From Gari tellinella (taxonomy: Eukaryota > Mollusca > Bivalvia > Cardiida > Psammobiidae): a DNA stretch of 64,000 bases. The notes beneath the pieces were generated by a model that saw nothing but the letters and a program-made list of their open reading frames with translations, was not told where the DNA came from and did not search any database. Below, one piece after another: positions 1 through 11,516 of this stretch. The stretch's first letter is position 1; each line of letters begins with the position of its first letter. A program made the position numbers and the translations under genes. The stretch spans positions 42,094,356-42,158,355 of the forward strand of contig OV277870.1 in assembly GCA_922989275.2 (NCBI GenBank), given 5' to 3'.

Positions 1-290
1 CGATACAGAATAGTCCAAGGTTACCATGCCGATGAATAGTTAATGAGGAATTTATCCGTCACTTTTCACAGTCCTCTCACGTTAAAAGCCCAGTAGATCA
101 CAAAGAGTGACATATTTATCTAAATAATTAATACCAAGATAAACTAGGTTATATGGGATGAATGTTAATGCCACTTGATTAAAGGTTAGCCCTTTCTTCA
201 AAAGTCACTATGGCAAAAACTTTATGCAAGTTATTGACCTCTTAAAGCAGAATGAATGTAAAGCAGAAAACTCCTTAGTGCAAACCTGTC
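1..290. other. no gene seen; short hairpin-arm fragment
   Basis: No coding signal. At about 241-285 there is a decayed single arm resembling the 70-bp hairpin core of the neighbouring elements (cttaaagcag, gtaaagcaga), without its partner arm. Confidence 0.4.
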
Positions 291-540
291 TTAACCCATT
301 ACCCGATAAATATGCCTTTTTACTCATTTAATTTATTTCTACATTGAAGAAAATAGTTCCAATTCATACTGTTACAAATAAGATTCATATGAAATATTTC
401 AATATTCTAGCAAATAAAAGCTTAAAGCAGGCTGGAAGTAAAGCAGAATGCGCCTTAAGGCGCATTCTGCTTTACTTTCAACCTGCTTTAAGGGGTCAAC
501 AATCTTTAAACTTGAAACCAGCTATGGGGTAATGGGTTAA
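291..540 (+). mobile_element. TTAA-A element (piggyBac-like MITE), full length
   Basis: About 250 bp flanked by TTAA on both sides. Ends are imperfect inverted repeats (TTAACCCATTACCCGATA and TATGGGGTAATGGGTTAA). The centre is a perfect 70-bp palindrome at 422-491 whose axis falls between 456 and 457. No coding capacity, so it must depend on a transposase elsewhere. TTAA duplication with a CCC/GGG start fits piggyBac-type elements; Kolobok also uses TTAA, so the superfamily is inferred. Confidence 0.85.
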
Positions 541-898
541 ACACCATCAGAGAGTAAAAGTGTCCTAAGTGCTAATATTTTAAGAAGAAAATGTTTAGGT
601 CAGTCTAAATGTGCTTCTTATATAAAGGGAGGAACGGGTTAAAATGTGGCCAGCAAGAACACTTTAATGGTCATCAAGTTGCTAGGCAACTTGTGATAAT
701 AAACACTAAAATAGTCAAACTCATTGATCATGACAGTTTCAAACATGATGAAAGTAAAGCAATCCATTAATCCAAAGATACTCCTTGAAGCTAAGTTAAA
801 CTTGTCTTCTGGTAATTGTATGCCTGTATGCCTGGATATTGCAATGAACTCCCCTGTTTACTTGTTGGAAGATTTCATTGTCGATATACAAGGGTGAT
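541..898. other. no feature recognised
   Basis: AT-rich spacer between two TTAA-A elements. I see no coding frame, RNA gene or repeat boundary. Confidence 0.5.
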
Positions 899-1150
899 TT
901 AACCCATTACCCCATAAATACCCATTTTTACGCCTTTAATTTATTCCTGCACTGAAGAAAATAGTTCCAATTTATACAGTCAAGAATATGTATTATATTA
1001 AATATTTTCTACATTCTAGCAGTTAGAAGCTTAAAGCAGGCTGAAAGTAAAGCAGAATGTGCCTTAAGGCACATTCTGCTTTACTTTCAACCTGCTTTAA
1101 GTGGTCATCTGTCTTCAAAACTGGCAACAGGCTATAGGGTAATGGGTTAA
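899..1150 (+). mobile_element. TTAA-A element, full length
   Basis: TTAA at 899-902 and 1147-1150. The hairpin at 1031-1100 is a perfect 70-bp palindrome with a GTGCC/GGCAC centre where the previous copy has GCGCC/GGCGC, so both arms changed together. Confidence 0.85.
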
Positions 1151-1473
1151 AGATGCTGCAGTGTTAGTGGCCAGACAGCAAAATATTTCATATGATACAT
1201 GGTTACAAATATAGTGCAGATCCTGAATTCCTGATTAGACCCCACAACCCAGCATCTAATCAGAATCTACCCTATTTGCCAATGACAATGTCAATGTCTA
1301 ATATGTCTATAAATTGCTTGCAGCATAAAAGGGTTCAGAATAATAATGAACATTAGTATCAGTATCTATAGGCAATTCTTTTCTCGTTATCAAATACCAT
1401 TACTATCCTTTTGTACTTTACCCTTTCCCTAATGCGCCACAAAAAAACCCCATCCAAACTTATACTAAGCACC

Positions 1474-1571
1474 CATTAAAGCAGGTGAAAGTCTTGCAGT
1501 TTTACTTTCAACCTGCTTTAAGTAGTCACCTATCTTCAAAACTAGAAATAGGCTATGGGGTAAAGGGTTAA
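1474..1571 (+). mobile_element. TTAA-A element, 5'-decayed fragment
   Basis: Only one complete hairpin arm plus the right end (ggctatggggtaaagggtta) is readable. A faint left end may lie near 1417 (accctttccctaatgcgcc). Confidence 0.6.
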
Positions 1572-2572
1572 AACACACCACACTTCTTCAATTTTTCTGC
1601 TCAATGTTTTTATAGACATCTAAACAAGTGTTTGACTTATTTTACCTTAGACAAGTGTAAAGCCCTTCTGGCACCAGCCTGTTTTAATGCTCCCAGAAGT
1701 GCATTGATCACATGATCACATCATACAAACTGTTATCCTCTTAACCTAATTCCACTCCCAAGCTTCTATTGTCACTGTGATGGGTGGGGAGACAAAAAAA
1801 TGGATCGTTCTAGTAAAACAGCATGAGGCGATCCTTAAGACAAATGAATACTGAAACGCATATTGATGCAGCGTCCAGATCAATACATCATATCCCTCAT
1901 GTCAGCATACTATTACAGAGCCTTGGCTAACTGTTTCGCATGAGACACTGTCATATACAGTCAAGCCTGTAGTAACACATTAATGGCCTTTGAAACTTCA
2001 AATGGATAACTCCAATTAATTAAAATAGTCTAGTCTATTGTTAAATATTATTTTTATTCATTTTAAAAATATATACAGTCGAAAATCGGTACTTCGAACT
2101 TGCTTAAATTTTAATCGACGCTCTAGTATTTCATCAGTTGAAACTTGAATTTCAATAAGTCGATCTCACTTAAGTCAAACATACCCGTATTTCTTGGTTA
2201 TATAAGCCACATGTACTGATCGGCGCTAAAATGACCTGTTCAGTGTTGCAGCGCCAAAAAATCCAACTCAATCACATGTCAGCTCATCATTTTAAGACCT
2301 GAACATATTTTGTCAGGACAGGTTAAAATTTGGTCAGGGCTAGTTAAGTTTCTGCAACTACTAGCCCAACTGTCGAGCCTTGAAGACCAAAATGAATACC
2401 GATTCATGGTGTTATATACAGGGTACAGCCTAAAGTGAGATGAAAGTAAAGCAGAAAGCTCTGACTATATGGTTTTATATATCATTATTATTATTATACC
2501 AGATTTATTTGGCGCTCTTTTCACACAGGAGTTGTACTGTAAGATACTGAAGTTGCATCATCAGAGGAAAGG
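1572..2572. other. no gene; possible Tc/mariner end fragments
   Basis: No coding frame. Single ends resembling TA-flanked elements start near 1954 (tacagtcaagcctgt, close to the end of the 59.7-kb element) and near 2077 (tacagtcgaaaatcgg), but I find no matching right ends. A hairpin-arm fragment lies at about 2428-2462. Confidence 0.35.
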
Positions 2573-3073
2573 TTAACACATTACCCCATAAATATGCATT
2601 TTTCTACTCCTTTAAATTAGTCACCCATTAAAGAAAATAAATCCACTTTATACAGTCATGAATGTGTATCATAAGAAATATTTTCTGCATTCTAGCAGAT
2701 GATAGCTTAAAGCAGGCCAAAAGTAAAGCAGAATACACCTTAAGGCGTATTCTGCTTTAATTTCAACCTGCTTTAACCCTTTCCCACATAGCATATCTCT
2801 AGTACTGAATATAGGTGTCCTCTTAAAGCAGGTTGAAAGTAAAGCAGAATGCGCTTTAAACGCATTCTGCTTTACTTTCAGCCTGCTTTAAGCTATCATC
2901 TGCTAGAATATAGAAAATATTTTGTATTATACATATTTATGAATGTATAAATTGGAACTATTTTCTTCAGGGCAAGAATAAACTGAATGCGCTAAAAGGC
3001 GCTTCTATGGGGGAAAGGGTTAAGTGGTCACCTGTTTTAAAAACTAGAAACAGGCTATGGGGTAATGGGTTAT
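2573..3073 (+). mobile_element. TTAA-A element interrupted by a TTAA-B element
   Basis: Left part 2573-2772 runs to the end of the hairpin. The element resumes after 3023 with gtggtcacctg and ends at caggctatggggtaatgggtta. The right TTAA has decayed to TTAT. Removing the insert leaves an ordinary element of about 254 bp. Confidence 0.88.
2773..3023 (-). mobile_element. TTAA-B element nested in TTAA-A
   Basis: Ends TTAACCCTTTCCCACATA and ctatgggggaaagggttaa. It sits exactly in the TTAA that closes the host hairpin (ctgcTTTAA|gtggtc), and TTAA is present on both sides of the insert. B differs from A mainly in the terminal 20 bp and in a GCGCTTTAAACGC-type hairpin centre. Confidence 0.9.
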
Positions 3074-4261
3074 TAAGAAGCAAACTTTTCTTTTTCTGAA
3101 ATTGTGGACGAGTCTGACAAGTCCTGGAGCTGTTGGAGTCAGCATAATAATAGCGGATACAACAAAAGTCCAAAGAGACATTATTTAAGATTTGTGCAAA
3201 AGTTAAACAGCTAAACTGACTCTTGAAATTATAAAATAAACACTTAACATAGATTAGCCTTAATCCCTCGCTAATCTGTTCACTAATCTCTAATATAAGA
3301 TCCTAATCTTTATTAGTTGTCCTTGTTGTCCTAAACTGCAATGCTGGGTATTTTTTGTCTGTAACAGTAACTGTTGTCCTCTGCTACTGAACATTCTAAA
3401 GACAAAATTTTCAAAATCTCAATTCAAAACATGGTCAAAGTGCCAAACAGATTGGATCCTAATAAGGACCTAAACCGTTTGCTACATTTTATCTTTTTTT
3501 CACTGCTAAGCATAATTGGAGCTCACAATTTGTATGTAAATGGTCACTAAGTCACTAAGCGTCTCATCAGGATCAAATCTGTTTGACATTCCAACCTTAT
3601 TTTGAAGAGAGATTTGACAAAAATCTAACATAAATTACAACATAATTATGCAGTGCAGACACAAATTATTGTTGTAAATCTTACATCAACATTGCATTCA
3701 AAAGGTTAAATCTTGTAAGTAATGGTGCAGTATATTTATGTAGTCCTCTTAAAGGCACAATCCTACTGATATTGGTGTTCAAAAGGCGCAATTTCTTATA
3801 TATGTGCATTTTCTATGTATTAAAACTAAGTGAAATCGCGTGTAAGAAGCCTGACATATGCCCCCACTTCGTAAAGAATTCTACCTAAATGTGTCGAATT
3901 CTTATCGTGATGGTTTACATTTTAAGCGGGGTTGTTTACAAATAATACCAACGGTGGTTCCGATAAAGGTCACGTGATTGATACGGAGCGCGGCGATAAT
4001 TCATATACACTGTGCGCAAAGACGAGCAAAGCCGGAGCATTTCCGTAATAATTCGTCTTCGATCGAATGTCAACAAAACAGATTTAAAAGTCGACTTGTT
4101 TCCACCAATTTCACGGGGTTTTGTGCAATGTTGCCTCCATAATCATCGGGGATTACTTCTTTTTATAGGTTTAGATTACGAATGTGCCTACATTTTCAGG
4201 TTTTAAAAGTGCGCGATTTTGGCAATTTGACAGTAATGTTGGGACTTTAAACACTTTACTT
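3074..4261. other. no gene recognised; higher-GC patch at 3830-4210
   Basis: Mostly AT-rich spacer. From about 3830 to 4210 GC rises and a CACGTG site occurs (about 3971). A 64-codon open frame at 4012-4206 starts at a non-ATG codon and resembles nothing I know, so I do not call it a gene. Confidence 0.4.
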
Positions 4262-4333
4262 CAGTGCCTGTTTCCAGTTTTGAAGTCAGGTGACCACTCC
4301 AAAGCATTCTGATTTACTTTCAACCTGCTTTAA
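4262..4333 (-). mobile_element. TTAA-A fragment (insertion host)
   Basis: Subterminal part of an A element (gtgcctgtttccagttttg) followed by a damaged hairpin ending in ctgctttaa. The next element begins at that same TTAA. Confidence 0.65.
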
Positions 4334-4582
4334 CCCATTACCCCATAGCCTGTTTCTAGTTTTGAAGATAGGTGACCACCTAAAGCAGGTTGAAAGTAAA
4401 GCAGAATGCGCCATAAGGCGCATTCTGCTTTACTTTCAACCTGCTTTAAGCTATTTTCTGCTAGAATATAGAAAATATTTCTTAATGATTCTTATTTGTA
4501 ACAGTATAAATTGAAACTATTTTCTTCAGTAAAGGAATAAATTAAAGGTGTAAATAGGCGTCTTTATGGGGTAATGGGTTAA
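4330..4582 (-). mobile_element. TTAA-A element, full length
   Basis: Ends TTAACCCATTACCCCATAGC and tatggggtaatgggttaa. The hairpin at about 4382-4451 has one broken pair near its centre (gcgccataaggcgc). Both flanking TTAA sites are shared with other A-family fragments. Confidence 0.85.
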
Positions 4583-4742
4583 CTCATCACCCCATAGCCC
4601 TTTTCTAAATTTAAAGACAGGTGACCACTTAAAGCAGGTTGAAAGTAAAGCAGAATGTGCCTTTATACATGGCGCATTCTGCTCGACTTTCAGCTTGCTT
4701 AAATTTAAGCTACCATCTGCTACGATACAAAAAAATTTTCTC
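4579..4742 (-). mobile_element. TTAA-A element, 3'-truncated
   Basis: Starts in the TTAA shared with the previous element (ttaactcatcaccccatagc). The hairpin is degraded and the far end is lost near gatacaaaaaaattttc. Confidence 0.7.
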
Positions 4743-5137
4743 ATGGTGCCTAATCACGGTGTATAAACCTGTACGTGTTGTTTGAGCTCCGTACTGGTAG
4801 CTGCTGAGCACTGAATCGAGAAATGTCACAATGGCGGACTTGCGAGACCGCTAAGGGGTGAGTAAATCCCATTCTGCAGACATTCAAACATTGATTTCAA
4901 TGCTGAACCTATGACATACCTGTTTAGATATGTTGCAGGTGTGAAAGTTTCAACGTATTGAGTTGGTGTCTTGAATTTATCTTGTTGAATTTTCTCGGAT
5001 ACTGGCGAAGGCTCACCGTGTTTTCGATAGCGTTGTCATAAAGACCCAGTAGTTTTTGCCATTTAAACGACAGTTTCTACATCTTAAACAACACATTTTA
5101 TTATCAAAATATAATTTATATCTACTGATACGATTCT

Positions 5138-5398
5138 ATGGAAATGATATATTTGAATGTGCAGTTTAAACGCCAGAAATCATGTAAACAATGCGATGCA
5201 AATTGTACGGTCAGCTCTAGAGGAAATGTATCATCAGCTGTGAGAATGAATGAAAACGTTTGTACGGTCAGCTCAAGAGCGTTTTCATTCTCTTTATGCG
5301 AAGCTAGAATTAGCTGTTATTACTGCGACCAAGTTTTCGACGTTTTCTCTGCAGCCGTCAGTCACCGTGCCAAGAACCATAAAGCAAAAACTCTTTAG
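5138..5398 (+). pseudogene. zinc-finger-like gene fragment
   Basis: 86-codon open frame. Near the end a single C2H2-like pattern is visible (CYYCDQVF followed by HRAKNH), a CxxC-x12-HxxxxH arrangement. The middle contains two copies of a CTVSSR peptide, encoded by a repeated tgtacggtcagctc. The stop at 5396-5398 overlaps an AG|GTAAAA donor-like site. A decayed inverted copy of the first half lies at 7853-8065, so this is a repeated sequence. I do not recognise the gene; it may be a relic of a transposon or of a zinc-finger family member. Confidence 0.35.
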
Positions 5399-5416
5399 GT
5401 AAAAATACTTAATTTG

Positions 5417-5730
5417 GAACATTACCAGGGCAAACAATACACAAAAAAACTGCTAAATTAATCCATCTGAGTTCGAAAAAGAAAACCAAAAGTGATTCCA
5501 AACAACCAAACAGTAACAGTAAAAGTTTCAAGAAAACCATAAATAACACCAAGTCCAGTAAAATACAAAAAAGAATGAAGCTCCACGTCACCCAAATAGC
5601 ACTTGATTTCTTGGCTGCAGACAATTACGGAGATGGTGATAAAGAAGAAGAACTTTCGAATCTTAGTTTGCAAACACCCACAGGCAAATTACTCGGAAGA
5701 GGAGAGTCATGGAGAAGTGAGAAAGGATAG
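5417..5730 (+). pseudogene. lysine/serine-rich open frame after the zinc-finger fragment
   Basis: Open frame beginning after a stop upstream of 5417, with a CAG-type acceptor (attaccag|gg) near 5427 and the first ATG at 5575. The product is rich in K, S, N and Q (SKKKTKSDSKQPNSNSKS), then acidic (DNYGDGDKEEELSN). It could be the next exon of the fragment to its left, in another frame, or chance. No known domain. Confidence 0.25.
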
Positions 5731-5994
5731 TAGTACGACTAAAACATTACTTGACTTGTTGCCAATGGTTGTAGAGAACATTTACGAGTGCAGGCATCTA
5801 GAAAATAGTCATCCGTCTTTTTTTGAAAACTAAAAACTAAAACAAAATTTAAGAATTATGACAATACTAACAAACACCTAACTGCGCTTTTTAGTACAGA
5901 AGTCCAATAAAGGACAATAACTTTGTACTTTTTGGAACCACTCGTATGAAAAATATGACACCCACATATCTATTTAATAATTAATCACCTTCCC

Positions 5995-6920
5995 CTATCC
6001 CGTAGTCATGTCGGACCGTTGGGGCACCATATATTTCTTGACAACCAGCTTTCTCCATTCCCCTCTGTTTTCTGCCATCCGAACCCTTTCCTTTAGACTT
6101 AAATCTGTCCACTCTGTTATGTTATCTTTCCATCGCTTGCTCTGTCTGCCTCTCCTTCTTCCTCCCTGAATTGTGCCTGGTAATATTGTCTTTGAAAGCC
6201 CTGTTGATCTCGTCATATGCCCGTACCATCTCATTTTACGTTGCTTGACAATTTTTAATAAATCTTCGAGAGGTCCAGTGGCTTCTTTGATCCTGTTTCG
6301 AACTACTTCATTTGAGATGTGTTCTTTGTATGATATACAAAGTGTTTTTCTGAAACACCTCCCTAACGAACTAATTATTCGCTCCAAGTCTGCATTCAAG
6401 GTCCAAGTCTCGCTGGCATATAAGAATATGGACATGACAAGTGAACGCATCAACCTTATTTTCGAGCTGAGGCTTATATTTCGATCATTCCATATTAATA
6501 TTACTTTGCGAGTGCTGCTGTGGTCTGAGCGGCTCTTGCAAGTTTCTCGGATTTCGACCCCTTGTCAGAAACTGTCGCACCCATGCAGGTACTTAAAACT
6601 ATCTACGCAATCAAGCTTCTCCCCATTAACCATGATTTCAGTACTGATACCAATGATGTTGTTGGTCAGCAGTTTTGTCTTTTTTGCGCTGATTTGTTGC
6701 CAAATTCGGTAGATGTCTTGTAAAGGCCTGTAACTAGATTGGATAGATCCTCTTCCTTCCCTGCTATACCATCTATGTCATCTGCAAAGCGCAAGTTCGT
6801 GATTGTCCTCCCACCGATGCTAACCGTTCTGTCGTGGTATGCCAAAGCATCCGACATAATTCTCTCTAGGAATATGCTGAAGAGTGTTGGGGAGAGTAAC
6901 CAACCCTGTCTCACCCCCAC
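5995..6920 (-). pseudogene. non-LTR retrotransposon reverse transcriptase, 3' part, broken
   Basis: Two frames on the minus strand carry LINE reverse-transcriptase C-terminal sequence. At 6920-6666 there are GVRQGWLLSPTLFSIFLE and the catalytic-core signature FADDIDG (the YADD-type box). At about 6510-5995 there are RNISLSSKIRLMRSLVMS, FLYASETWTL, KMRWYGHMTR and GGRRRGRQSKRW, the usual tail of such polyproteins. The parts are in different frames with a stop between, so the copy is dead. It is 5'-truncated: endonuclease and N-terminal RT motifs are absent, as is typical of target-primed insertion. The clade (RTE, I, jockey) cannot be settled from this piece. Confidence 0.85.
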
Positions 6921-6930
6921 TATTATGTAA

Positions 6931-7852
6931 AGTTTGACGTCAATCGGTAAAGAAATGTAAAAGAAGTTGCATCAAAAATGTGTGTCAAGGGCAGACCGAT
7001 GAACGAATTAACCAACAAACTGGCTCCTCTACCCTTCTAGAAGTTCGTTTATTGGGCATTAAACCGAGATAATTACAGTATACATAACATATCTCAATTT
7101 CAAAATTGAGAGCTTCTGTATAGCAGAAGTTATCCACCGGAAAAGAAAGTGATGCACTGGGGAATGACTGAATGGTATTGATGCATTTCAGTAAATTATG
7201 TGCAAGACACTTTTAATGATAAAACTTTTCATAAATGAAAATTAATCCTGAACAATGTCAGTCAAACATGGGTTTTATGCAGAACAATAGAAAATGTTTT
7301 AAAGGGGGATAACTCTCAAAATATTAACTCAAAGTTATTAACATTGTGCAAGGCACTTTCATTCACCAGTCGCTTTCCATTAATATAGGTATATTTCATA
7401 TATGGCTATTCAAACTCTGACAAGAATGGATGGGTCCAAGGATTTTTAAATTATCTTAGATTTACAGTGATTAATTCAGCTGCGAGTTCCGAGACCTATA
7501 CTCATTAAAATTGCCAAATACTCACTTGTCAAGACTCATAATAGTTTGGCCATTATATAATATTTAAATCTGAAAAACTAAATGTTTTGCCCAAGGGACT
7601 CATAGTTTACAAATTGTGCACCCCAGGAGGTATTTTTAATATTTTTAATTGCAAACGACTTAAATTACCACAGAATTAGAAATATTCTTGAAAAACACTT
7701 TAATGTCGTCTACGGAATAATGGATGGTTTTTGACAGTAGATCAATTTATATCTGTTCGAAATGGAATGAAGTGGGAAAAGATTATTTATACGCAATATC
7801 TGTGTTTTAATAAATGTATATAATAGTTTGATACATTTTCTTTATAATGACT
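6931..7852. other. no feature recognised
   Basis: AT-rich DNA with no coding frame, no hairpin core and no terminal repeat that I can pair. Confidence 0.5.
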
Positions 7853-8065
7853 TCATGATTTGAAATTTAAGGCATTTTTTAACAGAAGAACACATAAACA
7901 GACAATTCTGATTTTGAGCTGACGGTACACATATGCTCGCAGCTGATGATACAGTGTCAGCCGTGTTTGAAATAGCTGACCGTACAAAACACCATCAATT
8001 CTTCTGATCAAAAATGCAAATTGCGACCATACTTTCAAAAAACGAATAAAGCTATCACATCGCAT
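7853..8065 (-). repeat. inverted decayed copy of the 5160-5300 segment
   Basis: Read on the minus strand it repeats tgtacggtcagct twice with an intervening tatcatcagctg, in the same order as 5200-5275 on plus. It includes CTVS-type codons but has stops. Confidence 0.55.
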
Positions 8066-8479
8066 CAATTGGATTTACTCTGGAAAGCATATTTGTTTTG
8101 ATAAAACAGTATAAACAAGGATAGATGCTGTATAAAATGCAATGTTTTGACGACATCCAAAAGAATTCCGAGTGAGCCACCAGTTGATTTATGCCTCGAA
8201 ATAGATATGTAGATGTATAGATTGTACCAAAGACGGTCGCGATTGGTTTATCATTCTCTCCGGTATTTGAAAATCATGCTTACCGACAAGACTTTTCATT
8301 TAAAGAGAGGAAAATAAATAGGAACTCATGTCACATACCTGTTGTTTTCCGCCGTTGCGTCGCTTCGAGGCTCAAAAACAACCAGTACAGAGCTCAAAGT
8401 ATCCGTACAAAGCTCAAAGTACGCATACAGGTTTATACACCGTGCTAATCATGACTGTATTAAAGGAATAAAGAGAAGT

Positions 8480-8542
8480 AATTTCTTCATTGGAGGAATA
8501 AATTTAAGGCGTAAAAAGGTGTATTTATAGGATAATGGGTTC
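8480..8542 (-). mobile_element. TTAA-A terminal fragment
   Basis: Only the last 60 bp (cattggaggaataaattta ... ggataatgggtt) remain. A second terminal fragment lies nearby. Confidence 0.55.
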
Positions 8543-8633
8543 AGCTATCAATATGGAAAGATAGAAATGACTTTAGTATTTTATGGGGATAATTAATACT
8601 TAGGAATTTCAAGATGGGGAGTACTTTCCTTAG

Positions 8634-8686
8634 TGTAGAAATAATTAGAGGCATTAAAAAGATGCATCTATGGAGTAATGGATTAA
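8634..8686 (-). mobile_element. TTAA-A terminal fragment
   Basis: Ends tatggagtaatggattaa. No hairpin survives. Confidence 0.5.
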
Positions 8687-8884
8687 ACCCAAAATATCCT
8701 ACTAACATGCTAAGTAGTTGTTCGTTTGAAAAACTATCACCAGGTTTATAGACTTTCGAACTCCCAGCTCATTTGTAATTCCTTTTGATCAATGACATTA
8801 AAAATATAATGACAAAATTAATAGTCTATAGGTCCTGCTGAGTTACTCATAATCTGATCAGGATCCAAAATGAAAATGGAAATT

Positions 8885-9409
8885 TTAACCCATTACCCAA
8901 TAAATACAAGGTCTTGTTATGCCTTTAACACATTATCCCATAAATTCGCCTTTTTACGCCACTAATTTATTCCTCTACTGATGAAAATAAATCCAATTTA
9001 TACTGTTACAAATAAGAATCATAAAAAAAAAAATTCTACATTCTAGCATATATAGCTTAAAGCAGGCAGAAAGTAAAGCAGAATGCGCCTTAAGGCGCAT
9101 TCTGCTCTACTTTAAACCTGCTTTAAGTGGCCACCTGTCTTCAAAACTAGAAACAGGCTATATATAGGGTAATGGGTTAAATTATTCCTCCACTGAAAGG
9201 AAATAAATTGAAGTTTCATTTTATACAGTCATGAATATGTAGCATTAGAAATATTTTCTGTATTCTACTAGATGGTAGCAGCAGCTTCAAGCAGGCTGAA
9301 AGTAAAGCAGAATGCGCCTTCTGGCGCATTCTACTTTACTTTCAATCTTCTTTAAGTAATCACCTGTTTTCAAAACTAGATACAGGCTATATATGGGGTA
9401 AAGGGTTAA
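8885..9409 (+). mobile_element. TTAA-A element split by another TTAA-A
   Basis: Host element: 8885-8928 (ttaacccattacccaataaa) and then 9177-9409, resuming at ttaaattattcctccactg. The break is at the TTAA of the family sequence gcctTTAAtttattcc. It ends in atggggtaaagggttaa. Confidence 0.85.
8925..9180 (+). mobile_element. TTAA-A element nested in TTAA-A
   Basis: Complete copy with TTAA at both borders (ttaacacattatcccataaa ... agggtaatgggttaa), in the same orientation as its host. The hairpin is near 9056-9126. Confidence 0.88.
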
Positions 9410-9629
9410 TTAAACACGTCATGCTTATTATTATTATTATGCTTAGTGTAATAAGAACAAAGACAGGTAATTAACATTACAGCATATTTACATATACAAG
9501 AGTCTAAATAGGCCATACTATCATTGTATGACAGGCACTAAGGGGAGTTTACTACTAAAGTTGCTGTTGTTGTAACAGATAAGGATTAGTGTCCCTCCAG
9601 GTTTATAATGATGTGTCATCCCATCCCTT

Positions 9630-9885
9630 ATAACCCTTTACCTGATAGCCTATTTCTAGTACCTAATTAAGATAGGTGACTACTTAAAGCAGGTTGAAAG
9701 TAAAGCAGAATGCGCCTTAGGGCGCATTCTGCTTTACTTTCAGCCTGCTTTAAGCTATCATGTGCTATAATATAGAAAATATTCCCTATAATACATATTC
9801 ATTACTGATTAAATCGGAACTATTTTCTTCAGCGGATGAATAAATCATATCCGCTAAAAGGCGCTTCTATTGGGGAAAGGGTTAA
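9630..9885 (-). mobile_element. TTAA-B element
   Basis: The left border has decayed to TATAACCC. The right end is ctattggggaaagggttaa. The hairpin centre is GCGCCTTAGGGCGC. Confidence 0.8.
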
Positions 9886-10402
9886 TATTGCGGCTACATT
9901 CAGCAATGGTCTATTAATTATAGTTGGGTTTCCCCCAACAGAGGCTTAGAGGTTTTTGAGGTGGGGAGGCGCAAGTAGGGATAAAGATGAAATCCCACTC
10001 GGCTGAAGTCTATAAGCCCTGGTTCTTTTACAAATATTAAGACTTAAAGCACCAATACATGAGAACGTGAAAATTTAGAGTGATGTAAAAATGTTATTTT
10101 TGCTACACTTCAGTCTTGGGGTCGAGTTTTTCAAAGGCTAAAGTCATTAACTGAACAAAAATAAATGTCACCAAAATCTATGTTGTGACTGGCATTTTTA
10201 AGAATTAAATTTGTCTCCAAAAAATGGTTTTAAGGAGCTTTCAATAATAAACAACTGCATTATGATTTTATGCTTTACTCCACTTCGTATGTCCAATTAC
10301 CGTCATCAAAAGACTTTGGTCAAAGCTCCAGATATAAGAAGAAGTCTAAAATACTTGTCCCTAATGACCATGCAACCCTATGATGATTTGCATGACTACT
10401 AA
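9886..10402. other. no feature recognised
   Basis: No coding signal. A 63-codon frame at 10211-10402 has no recognisable composition or motif. Confidence 0.45.
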
Positions 10403-10647
10403 TTAACTCTTTGAACCCTAGTCACGCATGTAGGCGTCCTTTTCAAACAGTGTACATGTGAATAGTACACTTGTCCCATGCAAACAGTGAAGACCCAGAT
10501 CAGAGGCCTCCAAAGGAGCCCTCTGATCAGGGTCTTCACTGTTTGTCATAATGCCAAACATTGACAAAAACAACCCTTAAAAGTCAGAAATGGACTAAAA
10601 TGGAAACTGGAATTGTCCATTTAAAGTTTTAGGGAGGAAAGGGTTAA
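10403..10647. mobile_element. TTAA-N element with CAAACAG hairpin
   Basis: TTAA-flanked (ttaactctttgaaccc ... gggaggaaagggttaa). The core at 10481-10545 is a 65-bp palindrome, CAAACAGTGAAGACCCAGAT paired with ctctgatcagggtcttcac. The core differs from the AGCAGG core of family A, though the element has the same TTAA borders. Confidence 0.65.
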
Positions 10648-11050
10648 AATAGTCTCCAAGATAATATTTTCCTTAATTTATGTTATTAGAGTGATAGGCA
10701 TGTTGTCCAGTTAACTCAGAATCTGAGAAAAATGACTGGGATAAAATGCTAAAAATGTTAAAATGCAGTTCGTTACAAGTTTGACTGTAGAACAAAGAAA
10801 TTTTAACTAACTACCAGGATGCCAGGAAATGGCCACCTAAACAACCTTGCAATTAGGTACCAGGAAATATGCTGGTTAGTGCTGCTGTACCCACAGGCAA
10901 GACATGTGTGAGCATCTTTCATCTAGACATCATTTCCTGGAGTATGACTTCTAATTAACCAGAAGAAAAAAGTGCCTTCTGTTCTGTTCTGCCTATTACT
11001 CTTTACTACTAGTACTACAGAGACCAAGATAAGACAGACTTGAACTAAAC
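10648..11050. other. no feature recognised
   Basis: Plain AT-rich spacer. Confidence 0.45.
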
Positions 11051-11314
11051 TACTGTAAAACCGGTTTTATTCGCGAGAATATAATTTACTCGTTAATTCG
11101 CGAATGTGTTGCCGTGCGTACCTAAGTTTTGAAAATAGGTGACTTCTTAAAGCAGGTTGAAAGTAAAGCAGAATGTGCCTTAAGGCACATTCTGCTTTAC
11201 TTTCAGCATGCTTTAAGCTACCACCTGCTAGAAATATTGCATGATGTCGTGATTTAATACGAAATCACATTACGCGAAATATTCATGACGCGAAAAATAC
11301 CTGTTTTTACAAGA
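11051..11314. mobile_element. TA-flanked MITE carrying the AGCAGG hairpin
   Basis: Imperfect inverted ends (ctgtaaaaccggttttattc and, reversed, cttgtaaaaacaggtatttt), rich in CGCGAA motifs. The middle (11120-11240) is subterminal and hairpin sequence of family A (gaaaataggtgacttcttaa), without A ends. So the AGCAGG core is carried in a different wrapper here. Confidence 0.45.
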
Positions 11315-11516
11315 CTAGCTATTCTGACTTCTCTTCCAGACAATCTAATAAGTGGTCACAATAAGGGGGTTTAGGGGAGACAAGGATTTAAGTATCTGAA
11401 ATGCAATTAAACCTCAATGACTGTGTTAAGCTTGTTGAAGTTAAAAACTTACCTACATTTCTTAAGTTGAATTTTGATAACTTGAGTGAAACAAGCATAC
11501 CGGTAAGTCAAATATA

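Noticed and set aside
422..491. Perfect hairpins as rho-independent terminators
   Set aside because: The genome is eukaryotic, there is no T-tract rule, and the hairpins lie at the centre of transposons.
6173..6712. 179-codon plus-strand frame
   Set aside because: Shadow of the LINE reverse transcriptase on minus, where the catalytic motif is found.
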